64,000 bases of DNA, taken from the NCBI RefSeq assembly GCF_001513745.1, contig NZ_CP013380.1, positions 1,302,001 through 1,366,000 on the forward strand. The letters are read 5' to 3'. The notes under the pieces were generated by a model, which had not been told where the DNA came from, did no database searches, and saw only the letters and a program-made list of their open reading frames with translations. Shown piece after piece: positions 57,088-64,000 of the stretch. The DNA comes from Burkholderia humptydooensis (GTDB lineage Bacteria; Pseudomonadota; Gammaproteobacteria; Burkholderiales; Burkholderiaceae). A program made the translations under genes and the position numbers. How positions within the stretch are numbered: position 1 is the first letter of the stretch; each line of letters begins with the position of its first letter.

Positions 57088-58266
57088 ATGACGGAATCGC
57101 TTTCCATCGTCGGTTGGGTGTTGCTCGCGCTCGTTTGCGCATCGTGCGGCTATGCGGCGCTCGCCGCGTTCGCGCCCGCGCCGCGCGTGCCCCGTACGGC
57201 CGCGCGCGACGGCTTCGAGCCCGTGAGCGTGCTCAAGCCGCTGTGCGGATCGGAGCCGCATCTCTATGAAAACCTCGCGACCTTCTGCGAGCAGCGGCAT
57301 CCGCGCTATCAGTTGCTGTTCGGCGTCGCGTCGGCCGCCGATCCGGCCGCAGCCGTCGTGCGCCGGCTGCAGGCCGACTATCCCGATAGCGATATCGAGC
57401 TCGTGATCGACGCGCGCGTGTACGGCTCGAACCTGAAGGTCAGCAATCTCGTCAATCTCGCCGAGCGCGCGCGCCACGGCCGCATCGTGATCGCCGACAG
57501 CGACATCGCGGTCGAGCCCGACTATCTGACGCGCGTGAGCGCGCCGCTCGCCGATCCGTCGGTCGGCGTCGTCACTTGCCTGTATCATGCGCGCAGCGTC
57601 GGCGGCTTCTGGACGCGGATCGGCGCGCAGTTCGTCGATGCGTGGTTCGCGCCGTCGGTCCGGATCACCCATCTCGGCGGGTCGAGCCGGTTCGGGTTCG
57701 GCGCGACGCTCGCGTTGACGCGCGCGACGCTCGACGCGATCGGCGGCTTCAAGGCGCTGAAGGACGAGCTCGCGGACGACTACTGGCTCGCCGAGCTGCC
57801 GCGCCGCCTCGGGCGGCGCACGGTGCTCTCCGAGGTGAACGTGGCGACCGACGTCGCGGAGCCGTCGTTCGCGCCGCTGTGGCTGCGCGAGACGCGCTGG
57901 CTGCGCACGATCCGCTCGCTGAATCCGGCGGGCTTCGCCTTCCTGTTCATCACGTTCACCGCGCCGTGGCTCGCGATCGGCGCGGCGCTCGCGGCGTGGC
58001 TCGGCCCGGCGTCGGCGGCGGGCGCGACGGCCGCCGCGGCGGCCGCGATCGGCGCGCTCGCGCGGCTTGCGCTGCACGCGCGCGGCTCGGCCGGATGGCG
58101 CGCGTTCTGGCGCGACTTGCCGCTCGTGCCGGTGCGCGACGCGCTGCTCGCGCTCGAATGGCTCGTCGCGGCGTTCGGCACGCAGGTCGTGTGGCGGGGC
58201 GCGCGGATGACGGTCGTCGGCGGCGACGCGCGCGCGACGGTCGTGGAAGCGGGCGACGGGCGCTGA
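57088..58266 (+). CDS. hpnI: Hopanoid biosynthesis glycosyltransferase HpnI
   Basis: A 392-aa membrane glycosyltransferase (GT2-like, ceramide-glucosyltransferase related) that adds N-acetylglucosamine to bacteriohopanetetrol. One N-terminal membrane segment precedes the catalytic domain, with PVSVLKPLCGSEPHLYENL, IADSDIAVEPDYL (the DxD-type site) and DELADDYWLAELPRRLGRR, the D-x-D-x and R-x-x-R-W region. Two to three C-terminal membrane segments follow. GGAGGCG precedes the ATG. It is first in hpnI-J-K-L, which modify the hopanoid side chain. Confidence 0.9.
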   Translation: MTESLSIVGWVLLALVCASCGYAALAAFAPAPRVPRTAARDGFEPVSVLKPLCGSEPHLYENLATFCEQRHPRYQLLFGVASAADPAAAVVRRLQADYPDSDIELVIDARVYGSNLKVSNLVNLAERARHGRIVIADSDIAVEPDYLTRVSAPLADPSVGVVTCLYHARSVGGFWTRIGAQFVDAWFAPSVRITHLGGSSRFGFGATLALTRATLDAIGGFKALKDELADDYWLAELPRRLGRRTVLSEVNVATDVAEPSFAPLWLRETRWLRTIRSLNPAGFAFLFITFTAPWLAIGAALAAWLGPASAAGATAAAAAAIGALARLALHARGSAGWRAFWRDLPLVPVRDALLALEWLVAAFGTQVVWRGARMTVVGGDARATVVEAGDGR

Positions 58267-58379
58267 CGGGTGCCGGGCACTCATGCCGGATGCGCGGGCG
58301 GCGGCGGGCCGTCCGCGGTTTTTCGAAACATTTGTACTGGAACGAATTGATATCTATGCAGCAGGCTACCGGAGCATTC

Positions 58380-59801
58380 ATGAAAACGCTGTTCTTGCAG
58401 GCACCGTCGTACGACGGCTTCGACGGCGGCGCGGGCTCCCGCTACCAGGCGAAGCGCGAGATCCGATCCTTCTGGTATCCGACCTGGCTCGCGCAGCCGG
58501 CTGCACTCGTGCCGGGCAGCCGCGTCCTCGACGCGCCCGCCGACGGCCTGTCGGTCGAGGAGACGCTCAAGATCGCGCAGGACTACGATCTCGTGATCAT
58601 CCACACGAGCACGCCGTCGTTCCCGACCGACGCGATGTTCGCGGAAGACCTGAAGAAGATGAAGCCGTCGATGCTCGTCGGCATGGTCGGCGCGAAGGTC
58701 GCGGTCGATCCGCACAACTCGCTCGCCGCGACGGAAGCGATCGATTTCGTGTGCCGCGAGGAATTCGACTACACGTGCAAGGACATCGCGGCAGGCTTGC
58801 CGTTCGCCGAGATCCTCGGGATGAGCTACCGCGCGAAGGACGGCTCGATCGAGCACAACGGAGCGCGCCCGATGATCGAGAACATGGACGAGCTGCCGTT
58901 CGTCGCGCCCGTCTACAAGCGCGACCTGAAGATCGACAACTACTTCATCGGCTATCTGAACTACCCGTACGTGTCGATCTACACGGGCCGCGGCTGCCGC
59001 TCGAAGTGCACGTTCTGCCTGTGGCCGCAGACGGTCGGTGGCCATCGCTATCGCACGCGCTCGGTCGAGAGCGTGCTCGCGGAAGTGAAGTGGATTCGCG
59101 ACAACATGCCGGAAGTCAAGGAGATCATGTTCGACGACGACACGTTCACCGACTTCAAGCCGCGCGTCGAGGAAATCGCACGCGGGCTCGGCAAGCTCGG
59201 CGTCACGTGGTCGTGCAACGCGAAGGCGAACGTCCCGTATTCGACGCTGAAGATCATGAAGGAGAACGGCCTGAGGCTGCTGCTCGTCGGCTACGAGTCG
59301 GGCGACGACCAGATCCTGCTGAACATCAAGAAGGGCCTGCGCACCGACATCGCGCGCCGCTTCAATGAAGATTGCAGGAAGCTCGGCATCAAGATCCACG
59401 GCACCTTCATCCTCGGCCTGCCGGGCGAGACGAAGGAAACGATCAAGAAGACGATCGAGTACGCGAAGGAAATCAATCCGCACACGATCCAGGTGTCGCT
59501 CGCCGCGCCGTATCCTGGCACGCGCCTGTACAACCAGGCGATCGAGAACGGCTGGATGGAAGAGAACAAGACGATCAACCTCGTCAGCAAGGAAGGCGTG
59601 CAGCTCGCCGCGATCGGCTATCCGCACCTGCCGAAGGAGGAGATCTATCACGAGCTCGAGCACTTCTATCGCGAGTTCTACTTCCGCCCGTCGAAGATCT
59701 GGGAAATCCTCCGCGAAATGCTGACGAGCTGGGAGATGATGAAGCGCCGTTTGCGCGAGGGCGTCGAGTTCTTCCGTTTCCTGCGCGCGCATGAGGCGTG
59801 A
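58380..59801 (+). CDS. hpnJ: Hopanoid biosynthesis radical SAM protein HpnJ
   Basis: A 473-aa B12-binding-domain radical SAM enzyme that takes part in forming the cyclitol-ether head group of composite hopanoids. It starts MKTLFLQAPSYDGFDGGAG like homologues. The cobalamin-type Rossmann domain comes first, and the radical SAM cluster motif CRSKCTFC (C-x3-C-x2-C) lies near residue 207. The rest of the barrel has GTFILGLPGET. An in-frame ATG 8 codons upstream is possible. It lies 113 bp after hpnI and 3 nt before hpnK. Confidence 0.92.
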   Translation: MKTLFLQAPSYDGFDGGAGSRYQAKREIRSFWYPTWLAQPAALVPGSRVLDAPADGLSVEETLKIAQDYDLVIIHTSTPSFPTDAMFAEDLKKMKPSMLVGMVGAKVAVDPHNSLAATEAIDFVCREEFDYTCKDIAAGLPFAEILGMSYRAKDGSIEHNGARPMIENMDELPFVAPVYKRDLKIDNYFIGYLNYPYVSIYTGRGCRSKCTFCLWPQTVGGHRYRTRSVESVLAEVKWIRDNMPEVKEIMFDDDTFTDFKPRVEEIARGLGKLGVTWSCNAKANVPYSTLKIMKENGLRLLLVGYESGDDQILLNIKKGLRTDIARRFNEDCRKLGIKIHGTFILGLPGETKETIKKTIEYAKEINPHTIQVSLAAPYPGTRLYNQAIENGWMEENKTINLVSKEGVQLAAIGYPHLPKEEIYHELEHFYREFYFRPSKIWEILREMLTSWEMMKRRLREGVEFFRFLRAHEA

Positions 59802-59804
59802 TCG

Positions 59805-60674
59805 GTGGCGGCTTCCGGCGCGGCGCCGCGTGCGCTGATCTTCACGGCGGACGACTTCGGCCTGCATGAGCGGGTCAATGCGGCCGTCGAGCGCGCGCAC
59901 CGCGACGGCGTGCTCTCGGCCGCGAGCCTGATGGTCGGCGCGCCGGCCGCGCGCGACGCGGTCGAGCGCGCGAAGCGCCTGCCGTCGCTCGCCGTCGGCC
60001 TGCACGTCGTGCTTGCCGACGGGCCCGCGACGCTGCCCGCGCGCGAGATCCCCGCGCTCGTCGGTCCCGACGGTCGCTTTCGCGACGCGATGGCGAAGGA
60101 CGGCTGCCGCTTCTTCTTCCTGCCGCATGTGCGGGCGCAACTGCGCCGCGAGATCCGCGCGCAGTTCGACGCGTTCGCGGCGACCGGGCTCGCGCTCGAT
60201 CACGTGAACACGCACAAGCATTTCCATCTGCATCCGACCGTGCTGTCGATGATCGTCGACATCGGCCGCGAGTTCGGGCTCTCCGCGATGCGGCTGCCGT
60301 GCGAGCCGTCGACGCCGTTCTGGCTGAAGCCGTGGATCGCGCTCGTGCGCGCGCGGCTCGACCGCGCGGGCATCGCGCACAACGATTACGTCGTCGGCAT
60401 CGAGCACTCGGGCGCGATGGACGAGGCGGCGCTGCTCGCAGCGCTCGCGAAGCTGCCCGCGGGCGTCGGCGAGATCTACAGCCATCCGGCCGAGGCGGGC
60501 GACGGCCCGATCACGCCGTCGATGCGCGACTACCGGCCGGCCGACGAACTCGCCGCGCTGCTGTCGCCGCGCGTCGCGGCCGCGGTGCAGGCGGCGGGCG
60601 TCGCGTGCGGCGGCTTCGCCGACGTGTTCGACGGCGGCGCGCGCGCACGGATGCCGCGCGCGGCGCGCGGATGA
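59805..60674 (+). CDS. hpnK: Hopanoid biosynthesis deacetylase HpnK (YdjC family)
   Basis: A 289-aa YdjC/ChbG-type carbohydrate deacetylase that removes the acetyl group from the GlcNAc-hopanoid. The metal-binding motif TADDFGLHERVNAAV holds the Asp pair, and DHVNTHKHFHLHPTV carries the His ligands. The C-terminal EIYSHPAEAGD block is also conserved. The start is GTG, 3 nt after the hpnJ stop. It follows hpnJ and precedes hpnL, completing the three-step head-group modification. Confidence 0.9.
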   Translation: MAASGAAPRALIFTADDFGLHERVNAAVERAHRDGVLSAASLMVGAPAARDAVERAKRLPSLAVGLHVVLADGPATLPAREIPALVGPDGRFRDAMAKDGCRFFFLPHVRAQLRREIRAQFDAFAATGLALDHVNTHKHFHLHPTVLSMIVDIGREFGLSAMRLPCEPSTPFWLKPWIALVRARLDRAGIAHNDYVVGIEHSGAMDEAALLAALAKLPAGVGEIYSHPAEAGDGPITPSMRDYRPADELAALLSPRVAAAVQAAGVACGGFADVFDGGARARMPRAARG

Positions 60675-60690
60675 GCGGAGCGCAGCCGTC

Positions 60691-61737
60691 ATGACCCGCT
60701 GGATCAAATGGCTCGGCTGGCCGATCGGGATTGCGATCCTGCTCGCGCTCGTCGTGCGCGAGGGCGTCGGCGACGTCGGCCGCGTGATCGGCCAGGCCGG
60801 CTTCGCGCTGCTGTGGCTCGTGCCGTTCCACGGGCTGCCGCTGCTGCTCGACGCGCACGCGTGGCGTCTGCTGCTCGACAAGCGCGCGTCGCTGCCGTTC
60901 CTCTGGTGGATCGCGACCGTGCGCGAGGCGGTGAACCGGCTGTTGCCCGTCGTCGGCGTCGGCGGCGAGATCGTCGGCATCCGGCTCGCGCGCTGGCGCG
61001 TGCCCGATGCGAGCCGCGTGACGGCGTCGGTGATCGTCGAGGTGCTCGTGACGATCGCCGTCCAGTACGCGTTCGCCGCGCTCGGGCTCGTGCTGCTGCT
61101 CGCTGCGACGCAGGAGAGCGTCGGCGCGAGGACGATCGGCGTCGGGCTCGTGCTGTCGCTGCCGATCCCCGTGCTCGGATTCGTGCTGATGCGGCGCGGC
61201 GGCGTCTTCCATGCGATCGAGCGCTTCGCGAGCCGGCTGCTCGGCGATTCGCACCGGCTGCTGCAGGGCGTCGACGGCAAGCGCCTCGACGCCGACATCG
61301 ATGCGCTGATGTCGCGCGCGGGCCTGCTGTTCCGCGCGTTCTTCTGGCAGCTCGCGGGTTATGTCGCCGGCGCGCTCGAGATCTATTGGGCGCTCGCGCT
61401 GCTCGGCCATCCGGTGTCGATCGGCGGCGCGATCGCGATCGAGGCGATGACGCAGGCGGTGCGGCATGCGGCATTCATGGTGCCGGGCGGTCTCGGCGTG
61501 CAGGAGGCGACCGTCGTGCTGCTCGCGCAGATGTTCGGCGTCGGCCGCGAGGCGGCGCTGTCGCTCGCGCTCGTCAAGCGCGTGCGCGAGCTGCTGTTCG
61601 GCGCGCTCGCGCTCGGGTCGTGGCAGTTCGTCGAGCTGTCGCGCACGCGGCGGCGGATTCGCAGCCATGCGCGGCGCGCGGCGCGCGTCGCGGCCGCCGA
61701 GGCGCGGCGCGAGCGGCAGGCCGAGCCCATGCTGTGA
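60691..61737 (+). CDS. hpnL: Hopanoid-associated membrane protein HpnL
   Basis: A 348-aa integral membrane protein of the lysylphosphatidylglycerol synthetase transmembrane-domain (flippase-like) family. About eight hydrophobic segments are visible; conserved elements include PFHGLPLLLDAHAWRLLLD (about residues 47-65), NRLLPVVGVGGEIVG and GGLGVQEATVVLLAQMFG. The gene starts 16 nt after hpnK. It has been proposed to move modified hopanoids or related lipids, but function is inferred from the cluster. The C-terminus is Arg/Ala-rich and cytoplasmic. Confidence 0.88.
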   Translation: MTRWIKWLGWPIGIAILLALVVREGVGDVGRVIGQAGFALLWLVPFHGLPLLLDAHAWRLLLDKRASLPFLWWIATVREAVNRLLPVVGVGGEIVGIRLARWRVPDASRVTASVIVEVLVTIAVQYAFAALGLVLLLAATQESVGARTIGVGLVLSLPIPVLGFVLMRRGGVFHAIERFASRLLGDSHRLLQGVDGKRLDADIDALMSRAGLLFRAFFWQLAGYVAGALEIYWALALLGHPVSIGGAIAIEAMTQAVRHAAFMVPGGLGVQEATVVLLAQMFGVGREAALSLALVKRVRELLFGALALGSWQFVELSRTRRRIRSHARRAARVAAAEARRERQAEPML

Positions 61738-62041
61738 GCGCGCGGCCGAGCGGCGGGGCGCTTTCGTTCGGGCGTTGACTCGCGGGCGCGGCGGATCGAT
61801 GCTCCGGTGGCTCAAAGCCTCAAAGGCGCGGGCCTCGTGCGCGCCCAGTGCTTCCGTCGGTGGCGATCCCCCGGCCATGCGGTCGACGGGTTTCCGATTT
61901 TCCTCCTTTCCCGCCCCGGCCCCCGGGGGGGAATCGCCCGCCCGCTCGCCGCGCCGAATTGCGCTTTCCGGGTGCGACGGCCGCGGTGCGGTATGCTTGC
62001 GCGCGTGTTCGATGTCACGCGCGAAGACGCGCCGTTTCCCG
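61738..62041. other. Short gene-free stretch between hpnL and the BamE-like gene
   Basis: About 304 bp with no credible gene. It includes a C/G run at 61918-61929 and a TATGCT box at 61992-61997 that could be a -10 for the lipoprotein. Nothing else stands out. Confidence 0.45.
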
Positions 62042-62602
62042 ATGACGATGTTCCGATTCCGTATCCTCCCTGTCGCGATGCTCGGCGCGGCGCTCGCGCT
62101 CGCCGGTTGCGACGATCAGCAAAGCGAGCAGACCGTGCAGCGATTCAAGGATTTCTTCAACGCGATCAAGCCCGCGCCGCTGTTCCTCAAGGGGCTCACG
62201 CCCGGCGTGACGACCGAGGCCGAGATCCGCAGCCAGATGGGGCGGCCCGAGACGGAGCGCGCCTACACCGACGGCTCGAAGCGGCTCGAATACCCGCGCG
62301 GCCCGATGGGCAACGAGACGTACATGGTCGACATCGACGCGAACGGCCGCTTCGTCGCCGCGACGCAGGTGCTGACGGCCGCGAACTTCGCGAAGATCCG
62401 CTCGGGCATGACGCAGGACGAGGTGCGGCGTCTGCTCGGCAAGCCGACCGAGGTCGCGCGCTACCCGCTCAAGCCGGAGACGGTGTGGAGCTGGCGCTGG
62501 CTCGAGGACGGCGTCAATCAGGACGCGTTCTTCAACGTCCATTTCGGGCCGGACGGGCTCGTCTACACGACTTCGCGCTCCGACATCCTGAAGGGGCACT
62601 GA
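62042..62602 (+). CDS. Lipoprotein with two BamE/SmpA-OmlA-like half repeats
   Basis: A 186-aa predicted outer-membrane lipoprotein. The lipobox LAGC places the lipid on Cys23. The mature part has two copies of a SmpA/OmlA-type segment: GLTPGVTTEAEIRSQMGRPE (residues 51-70) and IRSGMTQDEVRRLLGKPTEV (119-138), each with the G-x(T)-x-x-E-(I/V) and G-(R/K)-P pattern. True BamE is shorter and has one such domain, so this is a relative rather than the Bam-complex subunit. ATG codons at 62042 and 62048 are both possible. Confidence 0.8.
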   Translation: MTMFRFRILPVAMLGAALALAGCDDQQSEQTVQRFKDFFNAIKPAPLFLKGLTPGVTTEAEIRSQMGRPETERAYTDGSKRLEYPRGPMGNETYMVDIDANGRFVAATQVLTAANFAKIRSGMTQDEVRRLLGKPTEVARYPLKPETVWSWRWLEDGVNQDAFFNVHFGPDGLVYTTSRSDILKGH

Positions 62603-62781
62603 GCGCCGCTCGCCCGCCGACCCCGTCGGCTCTATCGCAAAAGCGACCCGAAACTTGCAAAAAAGCCGCAGACGGCGCGCGGCCGGCAACGCACGGAACC
62701 GACGTTTACCCCGCTAAAACAGTGCTGTGCGCGCCGCGCGCGGCGGCGTCGGTGCGATGTTGCAACGCAGCATCGCGCGCC

Positions 62782-62805
62782 ACCGCCATTTGAGCGGTTT
62801 TTTTT
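62782..62805 (+). terminator. Intrinsic terminator downstream of the BamE-like gene
   Basis: ACCGC-CATTTGA-GCGGT is a 5-bp stem with a run of eight T. It lies about 180 nt after the lipoprotein stop and about 73 nt ahead of the permease start. Confidence 0.5.
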
Positions 62806-62878
62806 CGCTTGCGACTATCCGCGTCAAACCGGCGCAGTCATCCGCGCGCCGTTCCCCTTCACGATCACGGAGACAAGC

Positions 62879-63568
62879 GTGTTCCTATACGGCTTTGGTC
62901 CGCTCATCTGGGCGGGCACCGTGCAGACGATCGAGCTGTCGGTGCTGTCGCTCGCGGCGGCGGTGCTGCTCGGCCTCGCCGGCGCGATCGCGAAGCTCTC
63001 GCACAATCGCGTGCTGCGCGCGATCGCGACGGGCTACACGACGCTCATCCGCTCGGTGCCCGATCTCGTGCTGATGCTGCTGCTGTTCTACAGCATCCAG
63101 ATCTGGCTCAACCAGTTCACCGATCTGATGAACTGGGATCAGATCGACATCGATCCGTTCGTCGCCGGCGTGCTGACGCTCGGGTTCATCTACGGCGCGT
63201 ATTTCACCGAGACGTTCCGCGGCGCGTTCCTCGCGGTGCCGCGCGGTCAGCTCGAGGCGGGCAGCGCGTACGGGATGGGCGGGATGCGCGTGTTCGTGCG
63301 GATCATGTTTCCGCAGATGATGCGCTTCGCGCTGCCCGGCATCGGCAACAACTGGCAGGTGCTCGTGAAGGCGACCGCGCTCGTGTCGATCATCGGTCTC
63401 GCCGACATCGTGAAAGCCGCGCAGGACGCGGGCAAGAGCACGTTCAACATGTTCTTCTTCATTCTCGTCGCGGCGCTCGTCTATCTGGCGATCACGACGG
63501 CCTCCAATCTCGTGCTCAAGCAGCTCGAGAAGCGTTATTCCATCGGCGTGAGGCACGCGGAACTATGA
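62879..63568 (+). CDS. hisQ: Polar amino acid ABC transporter permease (HisQ-type)
   Basis: A 229-aa inner-membrane permease. Five hydrophobic segments are visible, and the EAA-type motif EAGSAYGMGGMRVFVRIMFPQ is at about residues 125-145. Features such as LIRSVPDLVLMLLLFY match the HisQ/ArgQ family. The start is GTG with GGAGACAAGC upstream. It overlaps the next permease gene by ATGA, typical of paired HisQ-HisM subunits. The binding protein and ATPase must lie outside the window. Confidence 0.92.
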   Translation: MFLYGFGPLIWAGTVQTIELSVLSLAAAVLLGLAGAIAKLSHNRVLRAIATGYTTLIRSVPDLVLMLLLFYSIQIWLNQFTDLMNWDQIDIDPFVAGVLTLGFIYGAYFTETFRGAFLAVPRGQLEAGSAYGMGGMRVFVRIMFPQMMRFALPGIGNNWQVLVKATALVSIIGLADIVKAAQDAGKSTFNMFFFILVAALVYLAITTASNLVLKQLEKRYSIGVRHAEL

Positions 63569-64000
63569 TCGGGATTCTCCAGGAATTCGGGCGCGCGTTC
63601 CTCTACTGGGACGGCCAGCGCGTGTCGGGGCTCGCCGTCACGCTGTGGCTGCTCGTCGCGTCGATCGCGATCGGCTTCGTCTGCGCGGTGCCGCTCGCGG
63701 TTGCGCGGGTGTCGAAGAAGCGCTGGCTGTCGACGCCCGTGCGCTTCTACACGTACGTGTTCCGCGGCACGCCGCTCTACGTGCAGTTGCTCCTCATCTA
63801 CACGGGGATGTACAGCCTCGCGTTCGTTCGCGATCACGCGTTCCTCGACGCGTTCTTCAGGAGCGGCTTCAACTGCGCGATTCTCGCGTTCGCGCTGAAC
63901 ACCTGCGCGTACACGACCGAAATCTTCGCGGGCGCGATCCGCGCGATTGCGCACGGCGAGGTGGAGGCGGCGCGCGCGTACGGAATGGGCCCGTTCACGA
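63565..64000 (+). CDS. hisM: Polar amino acid ABC transporter permease (HisM-type), cut by window edge
   Basis: The 145 codons visible encode the N-terminal part of the second permease subunit: WLLVASIAIGFVCAVPLAVARVS (about residues 28-50), the RGTPLYVQLLLIYTG segment and the start of the EAA loop (HGEVEAARAYGMGPF). It is coupled to hisQ by a 4-nt overlap. The remainder lies beyond the right edge. Substrate may be histidine, lysine or arginine by family, not provable here. Confidence 0.92.
   Translation, partial: MIGILQEFGRAFLYWDGQRVSGLAVTLWLLVASIAIGFVCAVPLAVARVSKKRWLSTPVRFYTYVFRGTPLYVQLLLIYTGMYSLAFVRDHAFLDAFFRSGFNCAILAFALNTCAYTTEIFAGAIRAIAHGEVEAARAYGMGPFT

Noticed and set aside
56585..57091. 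168-aa frame upstream of hpnI
   Set aside because: No recognisable motif, and it spans an intergenic region with promoter-like sequences; could not support a gene

Overview
The window is about 67-68% GC chromosomal DNA whose gene order and protein sequences fit Burkholderia, most likely the B. pseudomallei/thailandensis complex. This is inferred from gene order, the rne/rluC and rpoE-to-nagZ clusters, the Tat-type phospholipase C and the hpnIJKL block. No phage, insertion sequence, integrase or CRISPR array is visible. Most of the window is a conserved core region.

Region 1 (1-9.5 kb): the 5' part of rne diverges from rluC across a long leader. It is followed by a HAD phosphatase, a Rieske protein, an SppA-type protease, a tetrapyrrole-methylase-fold enzyme and maf, then yceD-rpmF and plsX-fabH. 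Region 2 (9.5-13.6 kb): fabD, fabG, acpP, fabF and a small membrane protein complete the fatty-acid synthesis cluster. Intrinsic-terminator-like hairpins lie just after rpmF and just after acpP. Region 3 (13.6-26.3 kb): the envelope-stress operon rpoE-rseA-rseB-mucD plus a glutaredoxin-like gene runs into lepA-lepB-rnc-era-recO-pdxJ-acpS-nagZ.

Region 4 (26.3-34.8 kb): an orphan sigma-54 response regulator, efp with its modifying enzyme earP, uvrC, pgsA, a tRNA-Gly/tRNA-Gly/tRNA-Cys cluster with a near-consensus promoter, and a CPBP intramembrane protease. Region 5 (34.9-44.1 kb): free-methionine-sulfoxide reductase, a deleted LysR regulator facing a pirin gene, an ElaA acetyltransferase, a copper-delivery operon for cytochrome oxidase (sco, pcuC, ctaG), trehalose synthesis (otsB-otsA) and an ABC exporter.

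Region 6 (44.6-56.4 kb): a GT4 glycosyltransferase, two membrane proteins of unknown role, an FAD oxidoreductase, a branched-chain-amino-acid-type binding protein, a large secreted phospholipase C, pyridoxal kinase, an alpha/beta hydrolase and an LLM flavin oxidoreductase. Region 7 (57-64 kb): the hopanoid-modifying genes hpnI-hpnJ-hpnK-hpnL, a lipoprotein with two BamE-like half-repeats, and the start of a polar amino-acid ABC permease pair that runs off the right edge.

I found no clearly undescribed multi-gene system. The most interesting signals are regulatory (competing hairpins between acpP and fabF, a terminator just before plsX, the rne leader) or structural (the LysR deletion remnant, long disordered additions in RNase III and UvrC, tandem 9-bp repeats, tail-to-tail gene overlap).
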